From: Sphingomonadaceae bacterium
Lineage (GTDB): Bacteria > Pseudomonadota > Alphaproteobacteria > Sphingomonadales > Sphingomonadaceae
Reading direction: 5' to 3'
Assembly (NCBI GenBank): GCA_947453945.1
Contig: CANGJB010000010.1
Location: forward strand, 1-64,000
DNA: 64,000 nt
The notes below the pieces were generated by a model. That model was not told where the DNA came from. It saw only the letters and a list, made by a program, of their open reading frames with translations, and did not search any database. This document shows, one piece after another, positions 39,745 to 49,231 of the stretch. The translations under genes and the position numbers were made by a program. The stretch's first letter is position 1, and each line of letters begins with the position of its first letter.

Positions 39745-39776
39745 AAGGGGCCGGGGGGAAACCTCCGGCCTTTTTC
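39745..39776 (+). terminator. Rho-independent terminator after sucD
   Basis: ggccggggggaaacctccggcc followed by TTTTT. Confidence 0.8.
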
Positions 39777-39812
39777 GTTGGCCAGCGTTGTTACCGTTGG
39801 TTCTTCGTGTGC

Positions 39813-40493
39813 CTAGGTGAGGGCGGCGGCGCCCAGTTCGGCGTCCACGTCGGCAGGAGCCGCTCCGCAGTGGGTGCAGATGAAGCGCACGGCGGATTGG
39901 TACCGCCCGAGCGCATCCGCCGGATCGGCATATCCGGCAATCTCCAGGCCGACCAGGCCGTGCATCTGGCCCCAAACCAGGAAGGCAAGGTCCTGCACTT
40001 GAGCGGGATCAGGCGCGGATGCGTGGTGGTGGATCATGCACGCGCCGACAGCATCGACCAGCGCGGCGAAGGCGGGGTAGGCATCCTCTACCGGGGCGGC
40101 AAGCGAGGCGAAGCGGCTGTTGCGCCCGGTGGGGGTGAAGCGCTTCTCGCCGCCGAACATCAGGCGGTAGAGCCCGGTGTGATCGAGCGCGAAGCGGCGG
40201 TAGGCAAGCATCTGGCGGACCAGCCAGCGCAGCGGTGCCTCGCGCGCTTCGGCGGAGAGCGCATAGGCGTGGAGCCGCGCAAAGCCGAGCACATAGAGCG
40301 CCTCCATCAATCCCGGCTTGCCGCCGAACAGCGTGTAGATCGCCATGGTGGAGGACCCGCAGGCGCGCGCCAGTTCGCGCAGCGAAAGGCCGTCCGGCCC
40401 ATGTTTGCGCACCAGCTTTTCGGCAGCGGCGAGCAGGCGTGTGCGCAAGTCCTCGCGGTCCGGCTCGTTTGGCTGTGTCGCTGGTTCGGGCAT
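39813..40493 (-). CDS. TetR/AcrR-family transcriptional regulator
   Basis: 'LLAAAEKLVRKHGPDGLSLRELARACGSSTMAIYTLFGGKPGLMEAL'. Confidence 0.92.
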   Translation of the reverse strand: MPEPATQPNEPDREDLRTRLLAAAEKLVRKHGPDGLSLRELARACGSSTMAIYTLFGGKPGLMEALYVLGFARLHAYALSAEAREAPLRWLVRQMLAYRRFALDHTGLYRLMFGGEKRFTPTGRNSRFASLAAPVEDAYPAFAALVDAVGACMIHHHASAPDPAQVQDLAFLVWGQMHGLVGLEIAGYADPADALGRYQSAVRFICTHCGAAPADVDAELGAAALT

Positions 40494-40532
40494 GCCGTTT
40501 CATGGCGGGTTGCGCGGGGGAATGCCAGTGCT

Positions 40533-40545
40533 ATAACACTGTTAT
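40533..40545. promoter_or_regulatory. Candidate TetR operator
   Basis: Perfect palindrome ATAACA-C-TGTTAT in the divergent promoter region. Confidence 0.55.
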
Positions 40546-40579
40546 TGATTCGAGGCGAGGCAAGCCGGGAGAGCAAGCC

Positions 40580-41473
40580 ATGGGAGAGCTGGGACAGCAT
40601 GCAGGTGCTGGCGCCATCACGCCGATCACTGTGCGACAGGGTGCGTTCGCCTTTGCGGACGAAACCCCGGCCCACTGGATACCGCATGCGCCCGAACTGG
40701 CGCAGATGATCAACGGCGCCTCGTTCGTGATGCCGCATCTTGAGCCGTTCCTCGTCGCCACGCTGGGCGAAGCGGCGAAGCTGATCGAAGATCCGGCGGT
40801 GCGGCGCGAGGCGCGCGATTTCTGCATGCAGGAGACGCAGCACTACCGCACGCACCGGCGCTTCAACGATGTGATCCTCGGGCAGGGGTATGGCGCGCTG
40901 GCCGAGATCGAGGCCGAGATGGCGCACTCCTATGCGCGGCTCTTGCAGCGCCCGCTGCCGGTGCGGCTGGCCTATGCGGCTGGGTTCGAGGCGATGACGC
41001 TGGGGCTGACCGAGTGGCTGGTGGGGCACCGTACCCGGCTGTTTCGCGGGGCGGACCCGCATGTCACCTCGTTCATCCTGTGGCATATGGTCGAGGAAAC
41101 CGAGCACAAGCTGGTTGCGCACGATGTCTATGAGGCTGTCTCGCCGGGATACTGGCGGCGGGCGTATGGCGTGCTGCACGGGTCGATCGATGTGATCCGC
41201 TGGGGCAGGCGCTGCTACCGCGCGCTGCTTTTGCAGGACGGGCGCTGGCGGCAACCGGCCTCGCGCCTCAAGGTGTGGTGGTGGGCGGCGCGGTTCCTCA
41301 TGGGCACGGGCCCTGCCTTGCTGCGCGCCATGGTGCCGGGGCACGATCCCCGCCAGGTGAAGGATCATCCGTGGGTGCGGGACTGGATCGCGGGGCACGA
41401 GCGTGCCGGGGAGCGCGGCGCGCCGATGCCGCTGATCGATACACAGAGCGCCGCGATGCCGGTGCCGTTCTGA
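40580..41473 (+). CDS. PF10118-type 'predicted metal-dependent hydrolase'; ferritin-like di-iron signature
   Basis: E55 / E85xxH88 ('MQETQHYRTHRRFN') / E137 / E173xxH176 ('VEETEHKLVAHDVY'), numbered from ATG at 40580. Confidence 0.75.
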   Translation: MGELGQHAGAGAITPITVRQGAFAFADETPAHWIPHAPELAQMINGASFVMPHLEPFLVATLGEAAKLIEDPAVRREARDFCMQETQHYRTHRRFNDVILGQGYGALAEIEAEMAHSYARLLQRPLPVRLAYAAGFEAMTLGLTEWLVGHRTRLFRGADPHVTSFILWHMVEETEHKLVAHDVYEAVSPGYWRRAYGVLHGSIDVIRWGRRCYRALLLQDGRWRQPASRLKVWWWAARFLMGTGPALLRAMVPGHDPRQVKDHPWVRDWIAGHERAGERGAPMPLIDTQSAAMPVPF

Positions 41474-41485
41474 GGGGGATTGAGG

Positions 41486-41965
41486 ATGGAAGGTTCGGAA
41501 CTGCGCCCGGTTCAGCGGATGCTGATCGTGCAGGGCGGCTACGTCATGCTGCTCGGCTTTGTCGCGGGGTTTGGCTTCGTGTTCTTCCTCATCGGTAGCA
41601 TCGAGCTCTGGCCGATTCCGGGCAAGATCGCGCTTCAGCTTCCGGGCAGCGACAAGGCCTGGCGGATGACACATATGGAAGGCGTGCTCAACGGGCTCAT
41701 GCTGTGGCTGCTCGCGGCGCTGCAACCGGCGATGGCGCTGCCGCTGGCGACTGCGCGGCGCATCGCGCGGATGCTTGTGCTGACGGCCTGGTGCTTCCCT
41801 ATCGCATCGCTGTTCGATGCGCTGTTCAAGGACAGCCGGGGCCTGAAATTTGCCGCGCCGGTGACAAACCTGATCCCGTTCTTCCTGTTTTATGTCGGCA
41901 TTATCGCGCTGGTGTGGGCGGTTGTGGAGATTGTGGTGCGGGTGCGCGCGCAGGGCGCGAGCTAG
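41486..41965 (+). CDS. Small integral membrane protein resembling styrene oxide isomerase (StyC-like)
   Basis: Four TM segments; 'LPGSDKAWRMTHMEGVLNGLML' resembles the StyC 'VPGSPEGWARAHSGPALNGMM' region (recalled, not searched). Confidence 0.55.
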   Translation: MEGSELRPVQRMLIVQGGYVMLLGFVAGFGFVFFLIGSIELWPIPGKIALQLPGSDKAWRMTHMEGVLNGLMLWLLAALQPAMALPLATARRIARMLVLTAWCFPIASLFDALFKDSRGLKFAAPVTNLIPFFLFYVGIIALVWAVVEIVVRVRAQGAS

Positions 41966-43374
41966 CCCTCCACGATCCGGTAGGGCACCAGATCGCGCTG
42001 GCTGGGGTCCACATCGATTGCCTTGTCGCTCGGCGGGAAAGCGCGCTGATCGCACTGCCCGCGCGGGCAGATGCGGCAGCTGATGCCTATGCGGGTGACC
42101 GCGTCGTCGCTCTTCAGGTTGAGACCATCGGCGTAGACAAACTCATCCGCCAGCGCGGCTTCGCAGCCCAGCACCACGGCATAGCGGCGCGGCTGGCGGT
42201 AGTAGCTGCCGCTGGGTTTCACGAGGCCCTTGGCGATCGAAACGTAGCGGATGCCATCAGGCATTTCGGCGAGCTGCACGTGGATGCGGTCTGGAATCGC
42301 GACAGCTTCGTGCACGATCCACAAGGGGCAGGCGCCGCCGAAGCGGCCGAACTGGAGGCGCGTGGCGGAGTGGCGCTTGGTGATGTTGCCCGCCATGTCG
42401 ACCCGCGCGAAGAAAACCGGAATGCCGCGCGCCTGGGGGCGTTGCAGGGTGGAAAGGCGGTGGCAGCACTGCTCGAAGCTCACGTGAAACAGTTGGCGCA
42501 GGCGGTCGATATCATGGCGCAGGCTGCGCGCGGCACTGCGGAAGCGCTCGTAAGGCATGAGGAGGGCACCTGCAGCATAGTTGCCGAGGCCCACGGTGAG
42601 GAGGTGGCGCGCAGCTTCGGTCTGCAAGGGCGCGGCGGCGACGATCTCGGCGATCTGGCCCGAAAGCGCGAGTGCGGCGGCTTGATAGGCCAACTGAAAG
42701 CGGCTGGATTCGTTGGGCTGGGCTGAATCGAGCTGGAGGTGGCGCGTCGCGGCATCGAAGCGGCGCAGGGGGCCGCCGCCTTTCCATTCGATGGTGACAC
42801 CTTCGCGCCGCAGCCATTGCTGCATGGTGCGGATGCGCGGGCTGGCCTCGTCGCCGGCGATCTCTTCGGCCAGCCGCTCGGCGTCGCGGTCTATCTGATC
42901 GACATAGTTGTTGGCAGCATGGAACCAGTCGCGCGCTTCCTCCCACGGCAGGCGGCCGCTCCCGATGTTGCCGGGAAGGCCTATCCCCTCGTCGACCATC
43001 TCGAGCCGCTGGCGACTGCGGGCGTAGAGACCGTGAAGCGCTACGAAGCGTTCGGCAAAGGCCGGGAACTGGCGGGCAAGGCGCTCGATCTGTTCGCCCG
43101 GAATGCCGCCGGAAAGTTCGGGATCGGCCAGCGCCTCACGTAGCGCCTCGGCCGTGCGGTCGCCGTCTGCGGGTTCGAGATCGGCCCAGTCGATTGGGAA
43201 GGCGGCGCGCAAGGCATCGCCCAGCGCGGAGGTGAGGTGGCGCTCGTCGGTCTCGAGCTGTGAGAGATAAGAAGCGCTGATGCCCAGCGTGCCCGCCATT
43301 TCGGCCTGGAGGAGGCCGCGCCGCTGGCGGAGCGCGCGCAGTGCGGGGCCTGCGAAGAGTCGGCGGTTGGACAT
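41962..43374 (-). CDS. Short-chain fatty acyl-CoA regulator (ScfR family; XRE HTH + ImmA/IrrE-like + DUF2083)
   Basis: 'GPALRALRQRRGLLQAEMAGTLGISASYLSQLETDERHL', C-terminal 'ISCRICPRGQCDQRAFP'. Confidence 0.9.
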   Translation of the reverse strand: MSNRRLFAGPALRALRQRRGLLQAEMAGTLGISASYLSQLETDERHLTSALGDALRAAFPIDWADLEPADGDRTAEALREALADPELSGGIPGEQIERLARQFPAFAERFVALHGLYARSRQRLEMVDEGIGLPGNIGSGRLPWEEARDWFHAANNYVDQIDRDAERLAEEIAGDEASPRIRTMQQWLRREGVTIEWKGGGPLRRFDAATRHLQLDSAQPNESSRFQLAYQAAALALSGQIAEIVAAAPLQTEAARHLLTVGLGNYAAGALLMPYERFRSAARSLRHDIDRLRQLFHVSFEQCCHRLSTLQRPQARGIPVFFARVDMAGNITKRHSATRLQFGRFGGACPLWIVHEAVAIPDRIHVQLAEMPDGIRYVSIAKGLVKPSGSYYRQPRRYAVVLGCEAALADEFVYADGLNLKSDDAVTRIGISCRICPRGQCDQRAFPPSDKAIDVDPSQRDLVPYRIVEG

Positions 43375-43387
43375 GCACTCAGCCTAA

Positions 43388-43417
43388 TTTGCAAAGTTGG
43401 GCTTTGCAACTTTGCAG
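43388..43417. promoter_or_regulatory. Candidate ScfR/PccR-type operator
   Basis: Three TTTGCA repeats; TGCAAAGTTG-ggctttg-... actually arms TGCAAAGTTG (43390-43399) and CAACTTTGCA (43407-43416), 7-bp spacer. Confidence 0.65.
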
Positions 43418-43489
43418 AATTACATTGGACAGCCCTGCTGCAATGCGGCATCCGCGCAGGCCTTGTTTCCTGAATCCGGGGTTTCCTGA

Positions 43490-45016
43490 ATGTCAGCCAA
43501 TATCGCCGAAATGGAAAAGCGCCGCGAGGCGGCCCGCATGGGCGGCGGCCAGCGCCGCATCGATGCGCAGCACGCCAAGGGCAAGCTGACCGCGCGTGAG
43601 CGGCTCGATATCCTGCTCGATGAAGGCAGCTTCGAAGAGACTGACGCTTACGTCGAGCACAACTGCGTCGATTTCGGGATGCCCGAGCAGACCGTTCCGG
43701 GTGATGGTGTGGTGACGGGTTCGGGCACGATCAACGGCCGGCTGGTCTATGTATTCAGCCAGGATTTCACCGTGTTTGGCGGTGCGGTTTCAGAACGCCA
43801 CGCGATGAAGATCTGCAAGATCATGGATACTGCGCTGAAAGTGGGCGCGCCGGTGATCGGCCTCAACGATTCGGGCGGCGCGCGCATTCAGGAAGGCGTC
43901 GCCAGCCTTGGCGGCTATGCCGAAATCTTCCAGCGCAACGTGCTCGCCTCGGGCGTGGTGCCGCAGCTTTCCCTCATCATGGGGCCTTGCGCGGGCGGCG
44001 CGGTCTATTCGCCTGCGATGACCGACTTCATCTTCATGGTGAAGGACAGCTCCTACATGTTCGTCACCGGGCCGGACGTGGTGAAGACGGTGACCAACGA
44101 GATCGTCACGCAGGAAGAGCTGGGCGGCGCGGTGACGCATTCGACCAAGACCTCTGTGGCCGATCTCGCCTGCGAGAACGATATCGAAGCGCTGCTCATG
44201 GCGCGCGAGTTCTTCGATTACCTGCCGCTGACCAACCGCTCCGGCGTGCCTGAACGGCCGACGGCGGACGCGTGGGACCGGCTGGAGCCGAGCCTCGACA
44301 CGCTGATCCCGGCCTCGGCCAACCAGCCCTATGACATGCACGAGGTGATCGCCAAGACGCTCGACGAAGGCGAGTTCTTCGAGATCCAGCCCAAGCACGC
44401 TGCGAACATCATCTGCGGGTTTGGCCGGATCGAGGGCAAGACCGTGGGCGTGGTGGCGAACCAGCCGATGGTGCTGGCGGGCGTGCTCGATATCAATTCA
44501 TCGAAGAAGGCCGCGCGGTTCGTGCGCTTCTGCGATGCTTTCGAGATTCCGATCATCACGTTTGTCGATGTGCCGGGTTTCCTGCCGGGCACCGCGCAGG
44601 AACTGGGCGGGATCATCAAGCATGGCGCCAAGCTGCTGTTCGCCTATGCCGAAGCGACCGTGCCCAAGATCACCGTGATCACGCGCAAGGCCTATGGCGG
44701 CGCGTATGACGTGATGGCCTCCAAGCACTTGCGCGGCGACCTCAACTACGCCTGGCCGACCGCCGAGATCGCGGTGATGGGCGCGAAGGGCGCGGTGGAG
44801 ATCATCTTCCGCGGGCTTTCGACCGAAGAGCAGGCGGTGAAGACCAAGGAATACGAGGACCGCTTCGCCAACCCGTTCGTGGCGGCGAGCAAGGGCTTCA
44901 TCGACGAGGTGATCCATCCGCATTCGACGCGGCGGCGCATTGCGCTGGGGCTGCGCAAGCTGCGGAACAAGAGCCTCGAGAACCCGTGGAAGAAGCACGA
45001 CAATATTCCGCTGTGA
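43490..45016 (+). CDS. pccB: Propionyl-CoA carboxylase beta subunit
   Basis: '[25 protein letters not shown]', '[23 protein letters not shown]', '[19 protein letters not shown]'. Confidence 0.95.
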   Translation: MSANIAEMEKRREAARMGGGQRRIDAQHAKGKLTARERLDILLDEGSFEETDAYVEHNCVDFGMPEQTVPGDGVVTGSGTINGRLVYVFSQDFTVFGGAVSERHAMKICKIMDTALKVGAPVIGLNDSGGARIQEGVASLGGYAEIFQRNVLASGVVPQLSLIMGPCAGGAVYSPAMTDFIFMVKDSSYMFVTGPDVVKTVTNEIVTQEELGGAVTHSTKTSVADLACENDIEALLMAREFFDYLPLTNRSGVPERPTADAWDRLEPSLDTLIPASANQPYDMHEVIAKTLDEGEFFEIQPKHAANIICGFGRIEGKTVGVVANQPMVLAGVLDINSSKKAARFVRFCDAFEIPIITFVDVPGFLPGTAQELGGIIKHGAKLLFAYAEATVPKITVITRKAYGGAYDVMASKHLRGDLNYAWPTAEIAVMGAKGAVEIIFRGLSTEEQAVKTKEYEDRFANPFVAASKGFIDEVIHPHSTRRRIALGLRKLRNKSLENPWKKHDNIPL

Positions 45017-45040
45017 TCGGCGGCTTGAAGGACATTTCGC

Positions 45041-46219
45041 ATGACTGACATCTTCATCGTTTCCGGCGCGCGCACGGCCATTGGTACGTTTGGCGGCAGC
45101 CTCGCCTCGTTTCGCCCGGCGGATCTGGGCACCATCGTGATCAAGGAAGCGATTGCTCGCGCTGGCCTGACGCCGGACAAGATCGAGAACGTGGTGATCG
45201 GCACCGTCGTGCCGACGCAGCCGAAGGACGCCTATGTCAGCCGCGTCGCGGCGGTGAACGCGGGTGTGCCCATCGAGAGCCCGGCGATGAACGTGAACCG
45301 GCTGTGCGGTTCGGGCCTGCAGGCGATTGTCTCGGCCGCGCAGGGCATTGCGCTGGGCGAGCAGCAGATCGCCATCGGCGGAGGCTGCGAGGTCATGTCG
45401 AACGCGCCGCATATGGTGCTGACCGCGCGCAACGGGCAGAAGATGGGCGATCAGATCATGATGGACGTCATGCTCGGCGCGCTGCACGATCCGTTCGAGA
45501 ATATCCACATGGGCGTGACGGCGGAGAACATCGCCGAGCAGCACCAGATCACGCGCGAGACGCAGGATGCGCTGGCTGTGGAAAGCCACCGCCGCGCTGC
45601 TGCCGCGACGGCGGCGGGCTACTTCAAGGAACAGATCGTTCCGGTCGAGATCAAGACCCGCAAGGGCACGACCGTGTTCGACACCGACGAGCATTTCCGC
45701 GCCGATGCCAGCCTTGAAGGCATGGCGGGGCTGCGTCCGGTGTTCAAGAAGGACGGCACCGTCACCGCAGGCAATGCCAGCGGCATCAACGACGGCGCGG
45801 GCGCGGTTGTGCTGGCGAGCGGCGAAGCGGTGGCCGAGCATGGGCTGAAGCCGATCGCCAAGATCCTGGCGTGGGGCCATGCGGGCGTGGAGCCTAGCGT
45901 GATGGGCCTCGGCCCGGTCAAGGCCGTGCCCGTCGCGCTGAAGCGCGCGGGGCTGACGCTCGACCAGATCGATGTGATCGAAAGCAACGAGGCGTTTGCA
46001 GCGCAGGCCTGCGGCGTCGCCAAGGAACTGGGCTTCGATCCTGCCAAGACCAACGTCAACGGTTCGGGCATCTCGCTCGGCCACCCCATCGGCGCGACGG
46101 GCGCGATCCTGACGATCAAGGCGGCTTACGAGCTGCAGCGCACCGGGGGTCAGTACGGCCTCATCACGATGTGCATCGGCGGCGGTCAGGGCATCGCCAT
46201 GGTGATCGAGAGGGTTTGA
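45041..46219 (+). CDS. Acetyl-CoA C-acetyltransferase / thiolase
   Basis: 'VNRLCGSGLQAIVSAAQ' active Cys, 'GHPIGATGA', 'CIGGGQGIAMV'. Confidence 0.95.
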   Translation: MTDIFIVSGARTAIGTFGGSLASFRPADLGTIVIKEAIARAGLTPDKIENVVIGTVVPTQPKDAYVSRVAAVNAGVPIESPAMNVNRLCGSGLQAIVSAAQGIALGEQQIAIGGGCEVMSNAPHMVLTARNGQKMGDQIMMDVMLGALHDPFENIHMGVTAENIAEQHQITRETQDALAVESHRRAAAATAAGYFKEQIVPVEIKTRKGTTVFDTDEHFRADASLEGMAGLRPVFKKDGTVTAGNASGINDGAGAVVLASGEAVAEHGLKPIAKILAWGHAGVEPSVMGLGPVKAVPVALKRAGLTLDQIDVIESNEAFAAQACGVAKELGFDPAKTNVNGSGISLGHPIGATGAILTIKAAYELQRTGGQYGLITMCIGGGQGIAMVIERV

Positions 46220-46221
46220 TC

Positions 46222-46662
46222 ATGAAGCTGGGCAGGCTGAATCATATCGGCGTTGCGACGCCATCGATTGCGGACAGCGTTGTGTTCTGGCGCGATGTGA
46301 TGGGCGCGACAAAGATTCACGAACCCTTTGACCTGCCCGAACAGGGGGTGAAGGTGTGCTTCGTCGATACGCCCGGCTCGGACGGCGCGCTGAACGGCAC
46401 GCAGATCGAGCTGATCGAGCCGCTGCCGGGGAATGCCGGGATTGCCGCATTCCTCGCCAAGAACCCGGCGGGTGGGCAGCACCACATGTGCTACGAAGTG
46501 CCGGATATCCACGCGGCCAAGGCGGCGTTCGAGGCACTGGGCAAGCGTGTGCTGGGTGAGCCCCGCATCGGCGCGCATGGGACGCTGATCTTCTTCGTCC
46601 ACCCCAAGGACATGGGCGGCGTGCTGACCGAGATCATGGAGACGCCGAAAGAGGCGCATTGA
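46222..46662 (+). CDS. mce: Methylmalonyl-CoA epimerase
   Basis: '[11 protein letters not shown]', '[13 protein letters not shown]', '[19 protein letters not shown]'. Confidence 0.93.
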   Translation: MKLGRLNHIGVATPSIADSVVFWRDVMGATKIHEPFDLPEQGVKVCFVDTPGSDGALNGTQIELIEPLPGNAGIAAFLAKNPAGGQHHMCYEVPDIHAAKAAFEALGKRVLGEPRIGAHGTLIFFVHPKDMGGVLTEIMETPKEAH

Positions 46663-46705
46663 TCCGCTTCACTCGCGCGCACTGAATCGTTTTAGGAACA
46701 AGATC

Positions 46706-48844
46706 ATGGCGAATATCGAAGACTGGCAGAAGGCCGCCTCGAAGGAAGTGAAGGGCAAGGACCTGACCTGGCACACGCCGGAGGGCATCGCGGTCAAGCC
46801 GCTCTATACGGCGGAAGACGCGCCGGTCGATCCGGGCTTGCCCGGCTTCGCGCCGTTCACGCGCGGGGTGCGCGCTTCGATGTATGCGGGGCGGCCTTGG
46901 ACGATCCGGCAGTATGCGGGCTTCTCCACCGCCGAGGAATCGAACGCGTTCTATCGCCGCAATCTGGCGGCGGGTCAGAAGGGCCTGTCGGTCGCCTTCG
47001 ATCTGGCGACGCACCGGGGCTATGACAGCGATCATCCGCGCGTGGTCGGCGATGTCGGCAAGGCGGGTGTGGCGATCGATTCGGTCGAAGACATGAAGAT
47101 CCTGTTCGACGGGATTCCGCTCGATCAGATGTCGGTTTCGATGACCATGAACGGCGCAGTGATCCCGATCCTCGCGTTCTTCATCGTGGCGGGCGAGGAG
47201 CAGGGCGTGAGCCGTGCGCAGCTCGACGGGACCATCCAGAACGACATCCTCAAGGAGTTCATGGTCCGCAACACCTACATCTACCCGCCCGAGCCTTCGA
47301 TGCGGATCATCTCGGATATCTTCGGCTACACCAGCCGCGAGATGCCGAAGTTCAATTCGATCTCGATTTCCGGCTACCACATGCAGGAAGCCGGCGCGAC
47401 GCAGGTGCAGGAGCTCGCGTTCACCATCGCCGACGGCATGGAATACGTGAAGTACGGCGTGGCCTCGGGCCTCGATATCGACAAGTTTGCCGGGCGCCTG
47501 TCGTTCTTCTTCGCCATCGGCATGAACTTCTTCATGGAAGTGGCCAAGCTGCGCGCTGCGCGCGTGCTGTGGCACCGGGTGATGACGCAGCTGGGCGCGC
47601 AGGACGAGCGGAGCAAGATGCTGCGCACGCACTGCCAGACCTCGGGCGTATCGCTGCAGGAGCAGGACCCCTATAACAATGTGATCCGCACCACGATCGA
47701 GGCGATGGCCGCGATGCTGGGCGGCACCCAGTCGCTCCACACCAACGCGCTGGATGAAGCCATCGCGCTGCCGACAGACTTTTCCGCACGTATCGCCCGC
47801 AACACGCAGATCGTGATCCAGGAAGAGACCGGGATGACCAAGGTGGTCGATCCGCTGGGGGGCTCTTACTACATCGAGGCGCTGACGCAGGAACTGGTCG
47901 ACAAGGCGTGGGAGATCATCGAGCGCGTGGAAAGCGAAGGCGGCATGGCGAAGGCCGTGGCGGCGGGCTGGCCCAAGGCGATGATCGAGGAGGCCGCTGC
48001 CGGCCGTCAGGCGCGGGTGGACAAGGGCGATGACGTGATCGTCGGCGTCAACAAGTACCGCCTCGCCAGCGAAGACCAGCTCGATACGCTGGAAGTCGAC
48101 AACATGGCGGTGCGCGAAGGGCAGATCGCGCGGCTGAAGTGGGTGCGCGAGACCCGCGACGAGACCAAGTGCCGCGCGGCCTTGAACGCGCTCACCGAAG
48201 GCGCGAAGACTGGCGGCAACCTGCTGGAGCTTGCGGTGGAAGCCGCGCGGTATCGCGCCACGCTGGGCGAGATTTCGGATGCGATGGAGATCGTGTTCGG
48301 CCGCCACGGCACGCACCCCACTCCGGTGAAGGGCGTCTACAGCGCCTATTACGCCGGCGATGCGCGCTACCAGCAGGTGCTGGACGGTGTTGAGGCAGTC
48401 ACCCGCCGGTTGGGCCGCGCGCCCCGGATGCTGGTCTCCAAGATGGGTCAGGACGGGCATGACCGCGGCGCGAACGTTATCGCCTCTGCCTTCGGCGACA
48501 TGGGCTTCGACATCACAAGCAGCCCGCTGTTCCAGACGCCCGAGGAAGCCGCCAAGCTTGCGCTGGAAAACGAGGTTGATGCAGTCGGCGCGTCCAGCCT
48601 TGCGGCAGGCCACAAGACGCTGATCCCCGAACTGATCCGCCACCTGCGCGAGGCGGGCCGGAGCGATATCAAGGTCGTCGCGGGCGGCGTGATCCCCCCG
48701 CAGGACTACGACTTCCTGCGCGAGGCCGGGGTCCAGGGCATCTATGGCCCAGGCACCAACGTGGTCGAAGCAGCGGCGGATGTGCTGCGTCTGCTGGGGC
48801 ACAATATGCCGCCTGCAGGCGAAGAGCTGGCAGCGGCGGAGTAA
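46706..48844 (+). CDS. scpA: Methylmalonyl-CoA mutase (single-chain, with B12 domain)
   Basis: '[50 protein letters not shown]'; C-terminal B12 motif '[18 protein letters not shown]'. Confidence 0.96.
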   Translation: MANIEDWQKAASKEVKGKDLTWHTPEGIAVKPLYTAEDAPVDPGLPGFAPFTRGVRASMYAGRPWTIRQYAGFSTAEESNAFYRRNLAAGQKGLSVAFDLATHRGYDSDHPRVVGDVGKAGVAIDSVEDMKILFDGIPLDQMSVSMTMNGAVIPILAFFIVAGEEQGVSRAQLDGTIQNDILKEFMVRNTYIYPPEPSMRIISDIFGYTSREMPKFNSISISGYHMQEAGATQVQELAFTIADGMEYVKYGVASGLDIDKFAGRLSFFFAIGMNFFMEVAKLRAARVLWHRVMTQLGAQDERSKMLRTHCQTSGVSLQEQDPYNNVIRTTIEAMAAMLGGTQSLHTNALDEAIALPTDFSARIARNTQIVIQEETGMTKVVDPLGGSYYIEALTQELVDKAWEIIERVESEGGMAKAVAAGWPKAMIEEAAAGRQARVDKGDDVIVGVNKYRLASEDQLDTLEVDNMAVREGQIARLKWVRETRDETKCRAALNALTEGAKTGGNLLELAVEAARYRATLGEISDAMEIVFGRHGTHPTPVKGVYSAYYAGDARYQQVLDGVEAVTRRLGRAPRMLVSKMGQDGHDRGANVIASAFGDMGFDITSSPLFQTPEEAAKLALENEVDAVGASSLAAGHKTLIPELIRHLREAGRSDIKVVAGGVIPPQDYDFLREAGVQGIYGPGTNVVEAAADVLRLLGHNMPPAGEELAAAE

Positions 48845-48875
48845 CGATGCGAGCCGCTCATCTCTCCCCTCTTTC

Positions 48876-48957
48876 CGTCACCCCGGGCTTGACCCGGGGC
48901 TTGGCTGCCTTTGGCTGGCAGCAAGAAGCCAAGCCCCGGATCAAGTCCGGGGCGACG
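48876..48957. repeat. REP-like inverted repeat pair (family C)
   Basis: CGTCACCCCGGGCTTGACCCGGGGCTTGGCT ... AGCCAAGCCCCGGATCAAGTCCGGGGCGACG. Confidence 0.9.
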
Positions 48958-48977
48958 AAGGGTGAAGGTTTGGGGGC

Positions 48978-49229
48978 ATGAGCGGGCGTCGTCGCATGTC
49001 GTTCATTCTGACGAGCCTGCTGATGTGGGTTCTTCAGGGGGCAACACTTTGGTCGTTGCTCAGCGCGCTGGAAACGAGCTGCAAGCTGCAGGAATTGCGC
49101 TCTGGCTTGTGGGCAGAATGCTTCGCTCCGGCCGGCCAGATTTATCTCGTTCTGTTTGCGCTGATCTTTACTGTCGACCTGATCCGGATTGCTTCGGTGC
49201 TGCGGGCAACGAAGCCTGAGAAGGAATAA
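48978..49229 (+). CDS. Small two-TM hypothetical membrane protein
   Basis: MSGRRRMSFILTSLLMWVLQGATLWSLLSALETSCKLQ...YLVLFALIFTVDLIRIASVLRATKPEKE. Confidence 0.6.
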   Translation: MSGRRRMSFILTSLLMWVLQGATLWSLLSALETSCKLQELRSGLWAECFAPAGQIYLVLFALIFTVDLIRIASVLRATKPEKE

Positions 49230-49231
49230 GA

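Noticed and set aside
44498-46084. 528-aa minus-strand ORF opposite pccB/thiolase
   Set aside because: Spans two unrelated genes antisense; no recognisable domain.
46634-48802. 722-aa minus-strand ORF opposite methylmalonyl-CoA mutase
   Set aside because: High-GC shadow ORF: His/Arg/Asp-rich low-complexity translation, fully antisense to a well-recognised gene.
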